Shown: piece by piece, positions 19,576-29,629 of the stretch
Layout: every line of letters begins with the position of its first letter
Numbering within the stretch: position 1 is the stretch's first letter
DNA from: Coralliovum pocilloporae
Lineage (GTDB): Bacteria > Pseudomonadota > Alphaproteobacteria > Rhizobiales > Cohaesibacteraceae
Direction of reading: 5' to 3'
NCBI RefSeq assembly: GCF_030845175.1
Contig: NZ_CP132542.1
Location: 1,472,607 to 1,536,606, forward strand
Length of the DNA stretch: 64,000 nt
Translations under genes and position numbers: made by a program
Notes under the pieces: model-generated
The model's database searches: none
What the model was told of the DNA's origin: nothing
Seen by the model: only the letters and a program-made list of their open reading frames with translations

Positions 19576-20418
19576 GTGAAAAACCGAACCACCTACTTTC
19601 ATCTTCACATGATTTCAGACGCGACGGGCGAGACGCTGATTGCCGTGGGTCGCGCAGCTGCGGCGCAATATGTCTCTTCTGCAGCGGTGGAGCATGTTTA
19701 TCCGTTGGTTCGCAAAATGGAGCAGCTTGATGACATTCTCCGGTCCATTGAGGATGCGCCGGGGATTGTTCTCTATACCCTCCTCGCCCCTGATCTGATT
19801 GATCGGCTTGAGAGGTTCTGCCGGTCCCTGGGTGTGCCGAGCGTGAATATTCTTGATCCAGTCATGACAGTCTTTCAATCCTATCTGGGATCCGCATCGT
19901 CTGGCCGTGCCGGTGCCCAGCATGCACTGAATTCCGAGTATTTCCGCCGGATAGAGGCCCTGAATTTCACCATTGCCCATGATGATGGTCAGATGACCCA
20001 GGATCTGGATGAAGCAGATATTGTTCTTGCGGGTATCAGTCGGACCTCAAAAACACCCACAAGCATGTATCTGGCAAACAGGGGGATCAAGACGGCAAAC
20101 GTTCCGATTGTGCCCGGAATCCCCATACCAAAAGAGCTGGAAATCGCAAAAAACCCCCTTGTTATTGGGCTTGTTGCGTCTCCGGAACGTCTGGTTCAGA
20201 TCCGGCAGAACCGGATGTTGGGTCTGAACGCCGACGCACTCGATTCCGGATATACAGACAAGGCAGCTATTGCAAAAGAAGTGGTTCAAACCCGGAAAAT
20301 GTGCGCTAAACATGGATGGGAGGTTCTGGATGTTACCCGGCGGTCGATTGAAGAAACCGCTGCGGCCATTCTATCCCTCTATCAGGCCCATCGGGAAAAG
20401 AATCGGAATCCGGATTAA
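19576..20418 (+). CDS. ppsR: PEP synthase/PPDK regulatory kinase-phosphorylase (DUF299)
   Basis: A 280-residue bifunctional Ser/Thr kinase and pyrophosphorylase that switches pyruvate-phosphate dikinase or PEP synthase off and on. The hallmark N-terminus is [14 protein letters not shown], and the nucleotide loop is [21 protein letters not shown] at 19576 is favoured over the upstream in-frame start at 19513, because AGGA lies six bases ahead and because the longer form would place 21 unrelated residues over origin DNA. It is the first gene right of oriC (RP001-type position). It abuts maf with stop and start overlapping in TAATG. Confidence 0.93.
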   Translation: MKNRTTYFHLHMISDATGETLIAVGRAAAAQYVSSAAVEHVYPLVRKMEQLDDILRSIEDAPGIVLYTLLAPDLIDRLERFCRSLGVPSVNILDPVMTVFQSYLGSASSGRAGAQHALNSEYFRRIEALNFTIAHDDGQMTQDLDEADIVLAGISRTSKTPTSMYLANRGIKTANVPIVPGIPIPKELEIAKNPLVIGLVASPERLVQIRQNRMLGLNADALDSGYTDKAAIAKEVVQTRKMCAKHGWEVLDVTRRSIEETAAAILSLYQAHREKNRNPD

Positions 20419-21014
20419 TGACCAGACTAATTCTCGCCTCCGGCAGTCGCACCCGTCGCATGCTTCTGGACAATGCAGGTCTCTCTTTTGATGTCCAGAC
20501 CGCTGATGTGGATGAACGGTCGATTGAGGCTCCATTGCTCGAGGCTGCTTTTCCGCCCGATGATATTGCAGCGGTTCTGGCAGAAGCCAAGGCTGTTGAT
20601 GTAAGCGAAAGATACCCCGAAGCCCTTGTGATTGGTGCGGATCAGACGCTTGGCCTTGGGGATCGCAGATTCAACAAGCCGGCGGATATTACTGCGGCCC
20701 GAAAGCAGTTGCTGGACCTGCGTGGCCAGACCCATGGGCTTCATTCAGCGGTCGTCTGCGCGCGGGATGGCGAGGCAATCTGGCGTCATGTGTCTACCGC
20801 CTGGCTCACCATGCGGGATTTCTCGCCTGAATATCTCGGCCACTACATGGCTGAGGTTGGCGACAGGGTTCTGGAAAGCGTGGGGTGCTATCAGCTTGAA
20901 GGGCCGGGCATTCAGCTTTTCAAAGAGATCAAGGGAGATTATTTTACAATCCTTGGATTGCCTCTCTTTCCCTTGCTTGATTTTCTTAGAACTGATGGTG
21001 TTTTGGAAGCGTAA
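20418..21014 (+). CDS. maf: Maf-family nucleoside triphosphate pyrophosphatase
   Basis: A 198-residue Maf/ham1-superfamily enzyme that hydrolyses non-canonical or modified nucleotides (dTTP/UTP or m7GTP types). The P-loop-like LILASGSRTRRMLL at 3-16 and VIGADQTL with the catalytic Asp are seen. The subgroup is uncertain: YhdE-type (dTTPase/UTPase) and YceF-type (m7GTPase) differ at a few residues I cannot place confidently. Coupled to ppsR and aroE by overlapping stop/start codons. Confidence 0.9.
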   Translation: MTRLILASGSRTRRMLLDNAGLSFDVQTADVDERSIEAPLLEAAFPPDDIAAVLAEAKAVDVSERYPEALVIGADQTLGLGDRRFNKPADITAARKQLLDLRGQTHGLHSAVVCARDGEAIWRHVSTAWLTMRDFSPEYLGHYMAEVGDRVLESVGCYQLEGPGIQLFKEIKGDYFTILGLPLFPLLDFLRTDGVLEA

Positions 21015-21859
21015 TGACCGAGCCTTTGAAACGAGTTTGCGTGATTGGATGGCCAATTGGTCATTCCCGGTCTCCCGTTATTCACACCCATTGGCTTGAG
21101 GTCCATGGTCTGGAAGGGCTCTACAGTCGGATGGCTGTGCCGGAGCATGAAATCGACGCGTTTCTGCAAGGTCTGGAACGACATGGCTATTGTGGCGCGA
21201 ATGTCACGATTCCTCACAAGGAAGCAGCCTACAAAAATGCTGCCCGGCGAACCGGAACCGCTCAGACACTGGGCGTTGCCAATACACTCTGGTTTGAAGA
21301 TGGAGAACTCTGGGCGGACAATACAGATGGCTATGGTTTCCTGGCTAATCTGGATGCTGGAGCGCCGGGCTGGGATCAGAATCCGGAGACGGCTCTGGTG
21401 CTCGGAGCAGGGGGTGCATCCCGTGCAATTGTTCACGGTCTGATCGGGCGGGGATATAAATCTGTCTGTGTGGCCAATCGCTCTCTGGACAAGGCCGAGG
21501 CACTGAGAGAGCAGTTCGGGGAAAACGTCTTGCCGATTTCCTGGGATGCAAGACACAGCGTCCTGCCATCGGCCTCGCTACTGGTCAACACAACCTCCCT
21601 TGGCATGAAAGATCAGCCGGATCTGGAATTTGATCTGTCTGAGGCATCAGATGGACTTGTGGTAACAGATATCGTTTACGCACCGCTGAGAACGCGCTTG
21701 CTGGATGAGGCTGCGGCAAAGGGGCTGCGGACTGTCGACGGGCTCGGCATGCTTCTGCATCAGGCTGTTCCAGGATTTGAGCGCTGGTTCGGTGTCAGGC
21801 CGGAGGTAACCGATACACTGCGGCAGCTTGTTCTGAAAGATATGGGGCTTGGCACGTGA
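21014..21859 (+). CDS. aroE: shikimate dehydrogenase
   Basis: A 281-residue NADP-dependent enzyme that reduces 3-dehydroshikimate to shikimate in aromatic amino acid synthesis. Substrate site: VIGWPIGHSRSPVIH near residues 11-25 and NVTIPHKEAAY with the catalytic Lys. Cofactor site: VLGAGGASRAIVHGL and VANRSLDKA. C-terminal GLGMLLHQAVPGFERWFG is typical. Its stop overlaps the coaE GTG start by four bases. Confidence 0.97.
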   Translation: MTEPLKRVCVIGWPIGHSRSPVIHTHWLEVHGLEGLYSRMAVPEHEIDAFLQGLERHGYCGANVTIPHKEAAYKNAARRTGTAQTLGVANTLWFEDGELWADNTDGYGFLANLDAGAPGWDQNPETALVLGAGGASRAIVHGLIGRGYKSVCVANRSLDKAEALREQFGENVLPISWDARHSVLPSASLLVNTTSLGMKDQPDLEFDLSEASDGLVVTDIVYAPLRTRLLDEAAAKGLRTVDGLGMLLHQAVPGFERWFGVRPEVTDTLRQLVLKDMGLGT

Positions 21860-22482
21860 TCCTGATCGGCCTGACCGGCTCAATTGGTATGGGAAAGTCC
21901 ACAACAGCCGGACTGTTTTCGGAGTTCGGCGTTGTCGTCCATGATGCTGATGCTGCGGTTCATGCTCTTTATGCCAGCAAGGCTGTTCCCCTGATTGCTG
22001 AAAGATTTCCCGATGCTGTATCGGATGGTCGCGTGGACAGGCAGAAGCTGGGTGCACTTGTTCTGGGTGACAAATCGGCGATGAAAGAGCTTGAGGCCAT
22101 TGTTCATCCGCTGGTGCATCAGGCGGAGTTCGACGTTTTGATGTCTGCTGAAGAATCCGGTGCTTGGGCGGCATTGCTGGATATTCCTCTTTTGTTTGAA
22201 ACAGGTGGCGATAAACGGGTGGATGTTACACTTGTTGTTTCGGCACCGACTCAAATCCAGAAAGACCGTGTTCTTGCCCGTCCGGGCATGACAGAGGAAA
22301 AGTTTGCGCAGATTCTTGCCCGTCAGATGCCTGATGATGAAAAACGAAGCCGGGCCGACTTTGTTGTGGAGACCGGCTCAGGTATTGATGATGCAAGGGC
22401 ACAGGTTCAGGCTATTGTCGAGCAATTGAAAACCAGACCGCAGGAAGCCTGGGAAAACCGGAAGTCAGGGAAGGGCGTCTAA
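21856..22482 (+). CDS. coaE: dephospho-CoA kinase
   Basis: A 208-residue P-loop kinase for the last step of coenzyme A synthesis. The Walker A is GLTGSIGMGKST at residues 5-16; VVHDADAAVHALY follows with the conserved Asp; the lid region is RVLARPGMTEEKFAQILARQMPDDEKR. GTG start at 21856 inside the aroE stop (GTGA). Part of the ppsR-maf-aroE-coaE-dnaQ run. Confidence 0.96.
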   Translation: MILIGLTGSIGMGKSTTAGLFSEFGVVVHDADAAVHALYASKAVPLIAERFPDAVSDGRVDRQKLGALVLGDKSAMKELEAIVHPLVHQAEFDVLMSAEESGAWAALLDIPLLFETGGDKRVDVTLVVSAPTQIQKDRVLARPGMTEEKFAQILARQMPDDEKRSRADFVVETGSGIDDARAQVQAIVEQLKTRPQEAWENRKSGKGV

Positions 22483-22483
22483 T

Positions 22484-23194
22484 ATGCGTGAGATCGTACT
22501 CGATACGGAAACGACGGGCCTTGATCCAAAAACCGGGGACCGGCTGGTTGAAATCGGTGGTGTTGAACTGATCAACCATATCCCCACCGGCAACGTCTAT
22601 CATCAGTATATCAATCCTGAGCGGGACATGCCGGAAGAGGCCTTTCGTGTTCATGGGCTGTCTGCTGAATTTCTGTCGGACAAACCGGTTTTTGCTGATG
22701 TCGCCAGGGCCTTTGTCGATTTTGCAGCCGGTGCCAAACTGGTCATCCATAACGCTGCCTTTGACATGGGCTTCATCAATCATGAGCTGAGAGGTCATGG
22801 ATATGACCCGATTGGCAATGAACATGTGATTGATACGCTGATGATGGCACGGCGGAAACACCCGGCCGGCCCGAACAGTCTTGATGCGCTTTGCTCACGT
22901 TATGGTATCGACAACTCCAAGCGTACCAGGCATGGCGCCCTTCTTGATGCCGAACTTCTGGCCGAAGTCTATATCGAGCTTCTCGGCGGCAAGCAGTCAA
23001 ATCTTGGTTTTGGTGATGATGGTGCTGCCAGCCGGTCAGCAAGCACTGGTCCGGTTGGTTTGCAATCAGGCGCGCGCGCGAAACAGCGTCCCGCACCTCT
23101 GCCGTCCCGTCTGTCTGATGGAGAGCGCGAGGCTCACCAGGCTTTTGTCGAGAGCCTTGGAGATAATGCGCTCTGGCACAAATACGGCTCTTGA
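22484..23194 (+). CDS. dnaQ: DNA polymerase III epsilon subunit (3'-5' proofreading exonuclease)
   Basis: A 236-residue DEDDh exonuclease. Exo I is VLDTETTGLDP (residues 5-15), Exo II is NAAFDMGFINHEL and Exo III is HGALLDAELLAEVYIEL. The C-terminal linker and clamp/alpha-binding tail are present. It begins one base after the coaE stop and ends the rightward origin-proximal operon. Confidence 0.96.
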   Translation: MREIVLDTETTGLDPKTGDRLVEIGGVELINHIPTGNVYHQYINPERDMPEEAFRVHGLSAEFLSDKPVFADVARAFVDFAAGAKLVIHNAAFDMGFINHELRGHGYDPIGNEHVIDTLMMARRKHPAGPNSLDALCSRYGIDNSKRTRHGALLDAELLAEVYIELLGGKQSNLGFGDDGAASRSASTGPVGLQSGARAKQRPAPLPSRLSDGEREAHQAFVESLGDNALWHKYGS

Positions 23195-23252
23195 ACCAAC
23201 ACAGACCGGATTGTTTGTCGCCGGACAGGTTTTACTTTGTCGCAAAAGCATG

Positions 23253-23279
23253 AAAAAGCCGGATCAAATGACCCGGCTT
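23253..23279 (-). terminator. terminator between secB and dnaQ
   Basis: AAGCCGG and CCGGCTT form a seven-base stem with a ten-base loop in the 108-base gap between converging dnaQ and secB. On the minus strand it is followed by TTTTT, so it mainly terminates secB. Confidence 0.7.
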
Positions 23280-23302
23280 CATAATCTCGGTCAAAGCCTG
23301 AA

Positions 23303-23815
23303 TCAGTTCGGCTTTGATGTATCCGCGCCCTCAGCTGCAGCCTGCTGAAGCTGAACTTCCGCAGCGCGCTGACGATAAAGAGCTGCAAAATCGATCGGAT
23401 CAAGCATCAGCGGCGGGAAGCCACCGCGCTGTGTTGATTCAGCGATGATCTGACGAGCGAACGGGAACAGAAGACGCGGGCACTCGATCATGATGACCGG
23501 ATGCAGGGAGTCTTTTGGAACACCGGTGATGCGGAAAATGCCGGAATAAACCAGATCGCATGCGAAAACGACGCTGCCGTCTTCATCCTGGGCTTTTGCT
23601 TCAAGCTTCAGGTCAACTTCAAAATCTGTGTCAGACAGCGGCTTGCCGTTGACATTGACCTGAATGTTGATGTTCGGAGACTTCTCACGAGGCCGCAGAG
23701 AGTCGGGAGCCTTCGGGTTTTCAAAGGACAGGTCTTTTACATACTGTGCCAGTACATTGAGCTGCGGTGCAGCGCCGTCTGCCTGCGCGCCAGCTGCTGG
23801 GGTCTCTTCAGCCAT
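23303..23815 (-). CDS. secB: protein-export chaperone SecB
   Basis: A 170-residue tetrameric cytosolic chaperone that delivers unfolded preproteins to SecA. The core [19 protein letters not shown] and the [26 protein letters not shown] segments match the family, and [17 protein letters not shown] closes the core. The Ala/Gln-rich C-terminal tail is normal for alphaproteobacteria. Located beyond dnaQ in convergent orientation, the usual order. Confidence 0.96.
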   Translation of the reverse strand: MAEETPAAGAQADGAAPQLNVLAQYVKDLSFENPKAPDSLRPREKSPNINIQVNVNGKPLSDTDFEVDLKLEAKAQDEDGSVVFACDLVYSGIFRITGVPKDSLHPVIMIECPRLLFPFARQIIAESTQRGGFPPLMLDPIDFAALYRQRAAEVQLQQAAAEGADTSKPN

Positions 23816-23928
23816 TCGTTTTTCCTGATGTTAAACGGACCAAAATCGGTATTGGTTGGATAGGATCGTGTGGGAGGAGCTACCATTAATGGGCTCGGAA
23901 AACAAGACTGGCACCCTGAAGACGGATG

Positions 23929-24444
23929 CTAATCTCTGGTTTTGTCATCCAGCCAGGGAGAGGAAGGGTCGGATTTTCCGGGCTCTTCGGCCACATCCCA
24001 ATCTTCTTCATCAAGATCGACCACAGGTCCATTGTTCCTGTGGGAGTGACGGGCACCACCATAGGAATGGCTGGCATGAACGGATGCCACGGTGATCTTT
24101 GATCGAATGACAGCCCACAACGCCCGGCGGAACTGGGGTATAAACAGCAGAAAGCCAAGTCCATCTGTGACAAAGCCGGGGGTCAGCAGCAGAACACCGG
24201 CAACCATGATCATGGCACCATGACCCAGCGCTTCTCCGGGAATACGCCCGGCCTCTGTTTCCTGTTGGATGGTCCGCATCAGGCCGAAGCCCTGCATCCG
24301 TAAAAGGATACTGCCGATCACGGCTGTGACAAAAATCATCAGCAATGTTGCCCAGAGGCCGATTGCATCGCCCAGAAGAATAAAGACGGCAATCTCAAGA
24401 ATGGGAATACCAAGCAGCAGAAGCGGTATGATGGTCAGTGGCAT
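23929..24444 (-). CDS. fxsA: FxsA-family membrane protein
   Basis: A 171-residue cytoplasmic membrane protein. Hydrophobic segments occur at about 4-22 (PLTIIPLLLLGIPILEIAV), 29-47 and 75-95, followed by a hydrophilic, charged tail containing DLDEEDWDVAEE. E. coli FxsA affects exclusion of phage T7 by F plasmids; the cellular function is unclear. Located between secB and the Tim44-domain gene as in many Rhizobiales. Confidence 0.87.
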   Translation of the reverse strand: MPLTIIPLLLLGIPILEIAVFILLGDAIGLWATLLMIFVTAVIGSILLRMQGFGLMRTIQQETEAGRIPGEALGHGAMIMVAGVLLLTPGFVTDGLGFLLFIPQFRRALWAVIRSKITVASVHASHSYGGARHSHRNNGPVVDLDEEDWDVAEEPGKSDPSSPWLDDKTRD

Positions 24445-24705
24445 AGCGTATCAATGATCTCGTTGATTGAGCCCCCTATATAGGCCTGATCACGACAGTT
24501 TGCGAGAAATTGTCGCGGTAGGTCGTCGGATCGGGTGTTTTCAATGCGTTTGCTGCAAAGGAAGGGCTTTTCTTTTGGGAGCGAATTGCTATGGATAGAA
24601 TGAAATTCTAAACTTGATTGTCGGCGGTACCGTTGACATATCAGGATTAAAGCAGATCCGGTTGATACAATCGGACGTCACTCTGGCCGGGAGATCATTC
24701 AGCCA

Positions 24706-25413
24706 ATGAGTTTTACGAGTCTATTCTTTCTGATTTTGGCTGTGGTCCTGTTCGCCTATCTTCGCAGTATTCTTGGGCGTCGCACGGGCAATGAGCGCTC
24801 CCACCACGAGAGCAATCCTTATCAGCAGAAGACAGATTCCCGTCAGGCCAATGACAATGTTATCGCTCTTCCCCGTCGGGATGGCGAAGAAGAAGCACCG
24901 GCTTCCGGGTCTGATGAGGAGGAACTGAAAGAGCAGCTTTCCAAGTTTGCAGACCCTGATACGCCATTGTTCGATCAGATCACCGATCTGATGTCGAAGG
25001 ACGACAACTTCCATCCTGAGCCTTTCCTTGATGGTGCGCGTATGGCGTATGAGATGATTGTGACAGCCTATTCATCCGGTGACCGCAAGACTCTCAAGTC
25101 TCTTCTGAGCAAGGATGTCTTTGACAGTTTCTCCGGTGCCATTGATGACAGGGAATCTCGCCAGGAAACCGTCGATTTTACCTTTATTGGTATAGACAAG
25201 GCCCAGCTTGCAGCCGTCATGATTGTGGATCAGGAAATTCAGGTTACCGTACAGTTCTCCAGTCAGCTCATTTCTGCGACCAAGAATGAAGACGGGGCCA
25301 TTGTGGATGGTGATCCGGAGCAGATTGTCGACGTGAAGGACATCTGGACCTTTGCTCGACCGCTCAAGTCGCGGGATCCAAACTGGAAACTGATCGCTAC
25401 AGAAGCGGTCTGA
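24706..25413 (+). CDS. Tim44-like domain protein
   Basis: A 235-residue protein with one N-terminal membrane segment (about 3-20), a polar linker of about 60 residues, and a C-terminal Tim44/MBA1-like domain (about 85-235) containing GARMAYEMIVTAYSSGDRKTL and DIWTFARPL. Bacterial relatives (TimA in Caulobacter) are inner-membrane proteins tied to the mitochondrial translocase family, without a settled role. It diverges from fxsA and heads a likely operon with mltA, smr and a regulator. Confidence 0.88.
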   Translation: MSFTSLFFLILAVVLFAYLRSILGRRTGNERSHHESNPYQQKTDSRQANDNVIALPRRDGEEEAPASGSDEEELKEQLSKFADPDTPLFDQITDLMSKDDNFHPEPFLDGARMAYEMIVTAYSSGDRKTLKSLLSKDVFDSFSGAIDDRESRQETVDFTFIGIDKAQLAAVMIVDQEIQVTVQFSSQLISATKNEDGAIVDGDPEQIVDVKDIWTFARPLKSRDPNWKLIATEAV

Positions 25414-25434
25414 TCATGAAGGCGGATCGACTTC

Positions 25435-26592
25435 ATGGCTTCCCCGATGAGATCGATCCTGGCCTTTCTTGGTTTTGCGGTTTGTTTGACGATGGATATT
25501 CCTGCCCCAGCTCAAGCTGATGACCGGCTACAACCGGTTTTGTTTGATGATATTTCAGGGTGGTCTGACGATGATCATCTGGAAGCTTTTCAGACCTTTC
25601 TGAATTCCTGTCATCAGGCTCGACACTCTCTCCCCAAAACAAGAGATCTGGGTATATCGGGCATCGATCTGCAAGAGGTCTGCAGAAAGGCGCTTGAAGA
25701 GACGGGTGTAAAGACGAAAGAACAGGCCAGGGCGTTCTTCGAGACCCATTTTTCTCCCCACAGAATAGTGGCTGATGGTTTTGTCACCGGCTATTTCGAG
25801 CCGACGGTCAACGGATCAAGAACAGCTTCCGATCTCTATACGGTGCCTCTGCTCAGGCGTCCTGCGGATCTGGTTAAAGTCCGGGATGCCGAAGCGGGGC
25901 GCGATGGAATCCGGTTCGGCAGGCAGACGGACGAGGGACTTGTCCCTCATTTTGATCGAAAGGCTGTTGAAACCGGCGCTCTGGACGATCAGGGTCTTGA
26001 ACTTGTCTGGTTGGAAAGCCGGATTGATGCGTTTTTCATTCACCTTCAGGGTTCTGCCCGCATAGAACTGACTGACGGGTCGATGATGCGTGTGGGTTTC
26101 GATGGCAAGTCGGGCCATGATTACACCCCCATCGGCCGCATTCTGATTGAACGGGGAGAGCTTGAGCGCGAGTCTGTCACCATGGACAGCATCCGGGACT
26201 GGCTCGAAGACCACCCGGATAAAGCCAATGATCTCATGTGGCAGAACCGGTCGTTTATCTTTTTCAGGGAAAACGAGGCGGAGGCTCACCTTGGTCCTGT
26301 TGCAGCTGCAAATGTGCCACTGGTGCCCTGGCGCAGTCTTGCGGTCGATCGGACGTTGCACACATTCGGAACACCGGTTTGGGTGGGCGCGGATCTTGGT
26401 GATGTCCGTTCCGCTCCCGAATCAGTCAACCGGCTGATGATCGCCCAGGACACCGGATCTGCGATTATCGGCCCGGCCCGGGGTGATATTTTTACAGGTT
26501 CCGGTCCGGATAACGGTCAGATTGCCGGGGCCATAAAACACCCTGCTATCATGTTTCTGCTGGTGCCAAATCCGGGTTCAAAGCAGCCATGA
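25435..26592 (+). CDS. mltA: membrane-bound lytic murein transglycosylase A
   Basis: A 385-residue enzyme that cleaves peptidoglycan between MurNAc and GlcNAc to give 1,6-anhydro ends. N-terminal hydrophobic export signal about 5-27 ending PAQA; no lipobox Cys is evident, so it may be periplasmic and not a lipoprotein. MltA domain: VTGYFEPTVNGS and DAFFIHLQGSARIEL. The C-terminal 3D domain has MIAQDTGSAIIGPARGDIFTG with the catalytic Asp. Its stop overlaps the smr start in ATGA. Confidence 0.93.
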   Translation: MASPMRSILAFLGFAVCLTMDIPAPAQADDRLQPVLFDDISGWSDDDHLEAFQTFLNSCHQARHSLPKTRDLGISGIDLQEVCRKALEETGVKTKEQARAFFETHFSPHRIVADGFVTGYFEPTVNGSRTASDLYTVPLLRRPADLVKVRDAEAGRDGIRFGRQTDEGLVPHFDRKAVETGALDDQGLELVWLESRIDAFFIHLQGSARIELTDGSMMRVGFDGKSGHDYTPIGRILIERGELERESVTMDSIRDWLEDHPDKANDLMWQNRSFIFFRENEAEAHLGPVAAANVPLVPWRSLAVDRTLHTFGTPVWVGADLGDVRSAPESVNRLMIAQDTGSAIIGPARGDIFTGSGPDNGQIAGAIKHPAIMFLLVPNPGSKQP

Positions 26593-27182
26593 AGAAGTCG
26601 CGCCGCCGATTTGGTCATCTGTCAGACGATGATCTGAAAGTCTGGAATGCTGTTGCAAAAACAGTCACGCCGCTGGACGGGCGGTACGGTCCCGTGAAAG
26701 AGAATTCTGAATCGGAGACGACCGAAATACCCGGTGAAATCAAAAAATTAGCCGGCTTATCCGGTTTATCCAAAACCACTGAGCAGATAAAAAAAACCGG
26801 AACCAACCCCTCAATACCTCACATAAAGCCTCTGGCGCCGCTGGAACAGCGTCTCAGGCGCAAGTTGGTCAAGGGTCGTGTTTCTATTGATGCCCGAATT
26901 GATCTTCACGGAATGACCCAGGCCGAAGCACATATGGCCTTGCGGGGATTTTTATTCCGATGCCATCAGAATGATCATCGCTTGGCCCTTGTCATTACCG
27001 GAAAAGGAACTAGAAAGGGGGAGGGGGGCGACACAGGAATTCTCCGGAGAGTCGTGCCTCAATGGTTGAGGCAGCCGGATCTTCGGCCATTTGTCGTAAG
27101 TATTGAAGAGGCGCATCTTTCCCACGGCGGAGCCGGTGCTCTCTATATAAGAATACGACGTCGCAGGGAGGGGAGAACCTGA
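26589..27182 (+). CDS. Smr-domain protein
   Basis: A 197-residue protein ending in a small MutS-related (Smr) domain at about 98-195. Motifs are IDLHGMTQAEAH (LDxHG type) and ITGKGTRKGEGG, ILRRVVPQWL. Smr domains act as endonucleases on nicked or branched DNA or on RNA in ribosome rescue; which applies here is unknown. The first 90 residues are polar and probably flexible. Translation is coupled to mltA and the downstream regulator. Confidence 0.9.
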   Translation: MKKSRRRFGHLSDDDLKVWNAVAKTVTPLDGRYGPVKENSESETTEIPGEIKKLAGLSGLSKTTEQIKKTGTNPSIPHIKPLAPLEQRLRRKLVKGRVSIDARIDLHGMTQAEAHMALRGFLFRCHQNDHRLALVITGKGTRKGEGGDTGILRRVVPQWLRQPDLRPFVVSIEEAHLSHGGAGALYIRIRRRREGRT

Positions 27183-27553
27183 TGACGCCATTTGGCGCTA
27201 AACTCAGGGAAATGCGCGCTATGCGCCAGATTACTCTGAAAGAGATGGCCAAAGCGCTTGAAGTATCCAGTGCGTATCTCTCTGCGTTGGAGCATGGCCA
27301 CAGAGGCAAGCCGAACTGGTATTTTGTCCAGCGCGTGATTTCCTATTTCAATGTGATCTGGGATGAGGCGGAAGAGATCCAGCGTCTGGCAGAGCGTTCG
27401 GACCCGAAAGTCACGATTGACACCAGTGGTCTTGAGCCCCAGGCAACCGAGCTGGGTAATCTTCTGGCTGAGAAGATCCGCGGCCTGTCGGCAGAAAGTT
27501 GTGAGCGACTGATCCGGGAAGTGCAGATCGCTGCGGCAAAGGACGACGTCTGA
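27182..27553 (+). CDS. XRE-family helix-turn-helix regulator
   Basis: A 123-residue protein with a Cro/C1-type HTH in the first 60 residues (TLKEMAKALEVSSAYLSALEHGHRGKP). The remainder, which ends LIREVQIAAAKDDV, is helical and has no recognised effector domain. It is coupled to smr by a one-base overlap of stop and start. It is conserved at this place in related genomes as the last gene of the Tim44-mltA-smr cluster; target genes unknown. Confidence 0.87.
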   Translation: MTPFGAKLREMRAMRQITLKEMAKALEVSSAYLSALEHGHRGKPNWYFVQRVISYFNVIWDEAEEIQRLAERSDPKVTIDTSGLEPQATELGNLLAEKIRGLSAESCERLIREVQIAAAKDDV

Positions 27554-27565
27554 TAGAGCATAGTC

Positions 27566-27590
27566 CCGAAAAGTGTGTTCGGTTTTCGAA
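27566..27590. repeat. dispersed imperfect palindromic repeat, copy 1
   Basis: The 25 bases share 22 with a second copy at 42293-42317. The form is CCGAAAA, a short variable loop, then CGGTTTTCG. It lies between converging genes (XRE regulator and hslU). The pattern resembles the small intergenic palindromes common in Rhizobiales. Confidence 0.65.
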
Positions 27591-27662
27591 TGAATCTTGA
27601 CCCAAGATAAACCGGCACAGATTGCTCTGCACCGGTTCAATAATCAAATCACCCCGAAAGAC

Positions 27663-28964
27663 TTACAGGATATAGCGGCTGAGATCGGTGTTACGCGCCA
27701 GATCGCCAATATGCGTGTTCACATAGTCCGCATCGACCACGATGGTTTCCCCGGCGCGATCAGGCGCTGTGAATGAGATATCGTCCAGAATACGCTCAAG
27801 CACGGTCTGCAATCGGCGCGCTCCGATATTCTCTACCGATGCGTTGATCTCCACAGCCAGCTCGGCAATGGTATCAATGGCATCGTCGGTGATGGTCAGA
27901 TCCACGTCTTCCGTTGCCATAAGCGCTTTGTACTGTTTGGGCAGGCTGGCTTCCGTATCGGACAGAATAGCCTTGAAATCATCGCGGGTCAGAGCCTGAA
28001 GCTCAACCCGGATCGGCAGACGGCCCTGCAGTTCCGGAAGAAGGTCAGACGGCTTTGCAACATGGAAGGCTCCACTAGCGATAAACAGAATATGATCTGT
28101 TTTCACCACACCATGTTTGGTTGATACGGTGGTGCCCTCAATAAGCGGCAGCAGATCGCGTTGCACGCCTTCCCGGGAGACATCACTGCTGCGGCCTTCA
28201 CGGGCACAGATCTTGTCGATCTCATCCAGAAAGACGATGCCGTTGTTTTCCACCCGGTCAATGGCTTCTGTTGTAAGCTGGTCTTCGTCCAGGAGCTTGT
28301 CGGATTCTTCCGTAATCAGAAGATCATAGGAATCCCGCACCGTCGTACGGCGGGTTTTGGTGGCACCGCCAAAGGCCTTGCCCAGCATGTCGCCAATGTT
28401 CATGACACCGACACTGGCACCCGGCATGCCGGGCACATCGAAGCTCGGCATTTGCGGCGTTGCGGCAACCTCAACCTCGATTTCCTTGTCATCAAGAAGA
28501 CCATCCCGGAGCTTCTTGCGGAAACTGTCACGGGTTGCCGGACTTGCCGTGTCACCCACAAGAGCATCCAGAACGCGCTCTTCAGCCAGTGTATGGGCCT
28601 TGGTCTTTACGTCCTTGCGTTTTTCCTCACGCACAAGACCAATGGCGGTCTCAACCAGATCACGGACAATCTGTTCAACATCACGGCCCACATAACCCAC
28701 TTCGGTAAACTTGGTCGCTTCCACCTTGATAAAGGGCGCATTGGCAAGTTTTGCGAGGCGGCGGGAAATTTCTGTCTTGCCGACACCGGTTGGCCCAATC
28801 ATCAGGATATTCTTTGGCAGAACCTCTTCTTTCAGAGGTCCTTCAAGTTGCTGACGACGCCAGCGGTTGCGCAGTGCAATGGCAACAGCGCGCTTGGCAT
28901 CAGCCTGGCCGATGATGAAGCGATCAAGCTCTGAAACAATTTCGCGGGGGGAAAAATTCGTCAT
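27663..28964 (-). CDS. hslU: HslU ATPase of the HslVU protease
   Basis: A 433-residue AAA+ unfoldase that feeds substrates to HslV. Walker A is [14 protein letters not shown] near 54-67, the pore loop is GYVG in [12 protein letters not shown], Walker B is [10 protein letters not shown], and the C-terminus ends RYIL as required to dock into and activate HslV. The I domain is present (about 110-240). Downstream of hslV, 46 bases apart. Confidence 0.97.
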   Translation of the reverse strand: MTNFSPREIVSELDRFIIGQADAKRAVAIALRNRWRRQQLEGPLKEEVLPKNILMIGPTGVGKTEISRRLAKLANAPFIKVEATKFTEVGYVGRDVEQIVRDLVETAIGLVREEKRKDVKTKAHTLAEERVLDALVGDTASPATRDSFRKKLRDGLLDDKEIEVEVAATPQMPSFDVPGMPGASVGVMNIGDMLGKAFGGATKTRRTTVRDSYDLLITEESDKLLDEDQLTTEAIDRVENNGIVFLDEIDKICAREGRSSDVSREGVQRDLLPLIEGTTVSTKHGVVKTDHILFIASGAFHVAKPSDLLPELQGRLPIRVELQALTRDDFKAILSDTEASLPKQYKALMATEDVDLTITDDAIDTIAELAVEINASVENIGARRLQTVLERILDDISFTAPDRAGETIVVDADYVNTHIGDLARNTDLSRYIL

Positions 28965-29010
28965 TCTTTATAAGATCCGTTATCCGTAAGGGATAGTCAC
29001 AGGGGCCAGA

Positions 29011-29532
29011 TTATTCATCCAGGGCTTCAACCACCAGAGAATCATTGGTGTAGACGCAGATATCGGCGGCAATCGCCATCGCCTTTCGTGCAATCGTTTC
29101 TGCATCCGGTTCCACATCAGCCAGGGCACGGGCTGCTGCCAGAGCGAAATTGCCGCCTGATCCGATGCCGGTAATGCCGTCAACCGGTTCAAGAACATCG
29201 CCTGTTCCGGTCAGAACCAGTGTCGTCTGTTTGTCAGCCACGATCATCATGGCCTCAAGCCGTCTGAGATAGCGGTCTGTCCGCCAGTCCTTGGCCATCT
29301 CCACGCAGGCACGCATCAGCTGGCCTGGATATTGTTCAAGCTTGGCTTCCAGACGTTCGAACAGGGTGAAGGCATCTGCCGTTGCACCGGCAAAACCGGC
29401 GATGACATCGCCCTTGCCCAATGGCCGCACCTTCCGGGCATTGTTCTTGATCACAGTCTGACCGAGGCTGACCTGTCCGTCTCCGGCCACGACCACCTTG
29501 CCGTTCTTGCGCACTGTAACAATCGTCGTCAT
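29011..29532 (-). CDS. hslV: HslV peptidase of the HslVU protease
   Basis: A 173-residue threonine peptidase of the proteasome-beta fold, forming the double hexamer that degrades proteins delivered by HslU. After Met removal the N-terminus is TTIVTVRK with the catalytic Thr; [13 protein letters not shown] and [14 protein letters not shown] are conserved. It diverges from the histidine operon across 213 bases. I saw no clear sigma-32 promoter for it. Confidence 0.97.
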   Translation of the reverse strand: MTTIVTVRKNGKVVVAGDGQVSLGQTVIKNNARKVRPLGKGDVIAGFAGATADAFTLFERLEAKLEQYPGQLMRACVEMAKDWRTDRYLRRLEAMMIVADKQTTLVLTGTGDVLEPVDGITGIGSGGNFALAAARALADVEPDAETIARKAMAIAADICVYTNDSLVVEALDE

Positions 29533-29629
29533 AGATCACTCTTGCTGGTTTGTACCGCATCCTGCGGCAATCCTGATCTCACTATGTAAGAGGTCGGCAC
29601 TGGAATGCCAATCAGTAAGGGAACAGACT

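Noticed and set aside
27610-27637. Possible terminator at the end of hslU (AACCGG and CCGGTT arms)
   Set aside because: The inner stem is interrupted and there is no T-run, so it is too weak to list.
28161-28934. Open frame on the plus strand opposite hslU
   Set aside because: Low-complexity His/Thr-rich translation with no domain; hslU has complete motifs.
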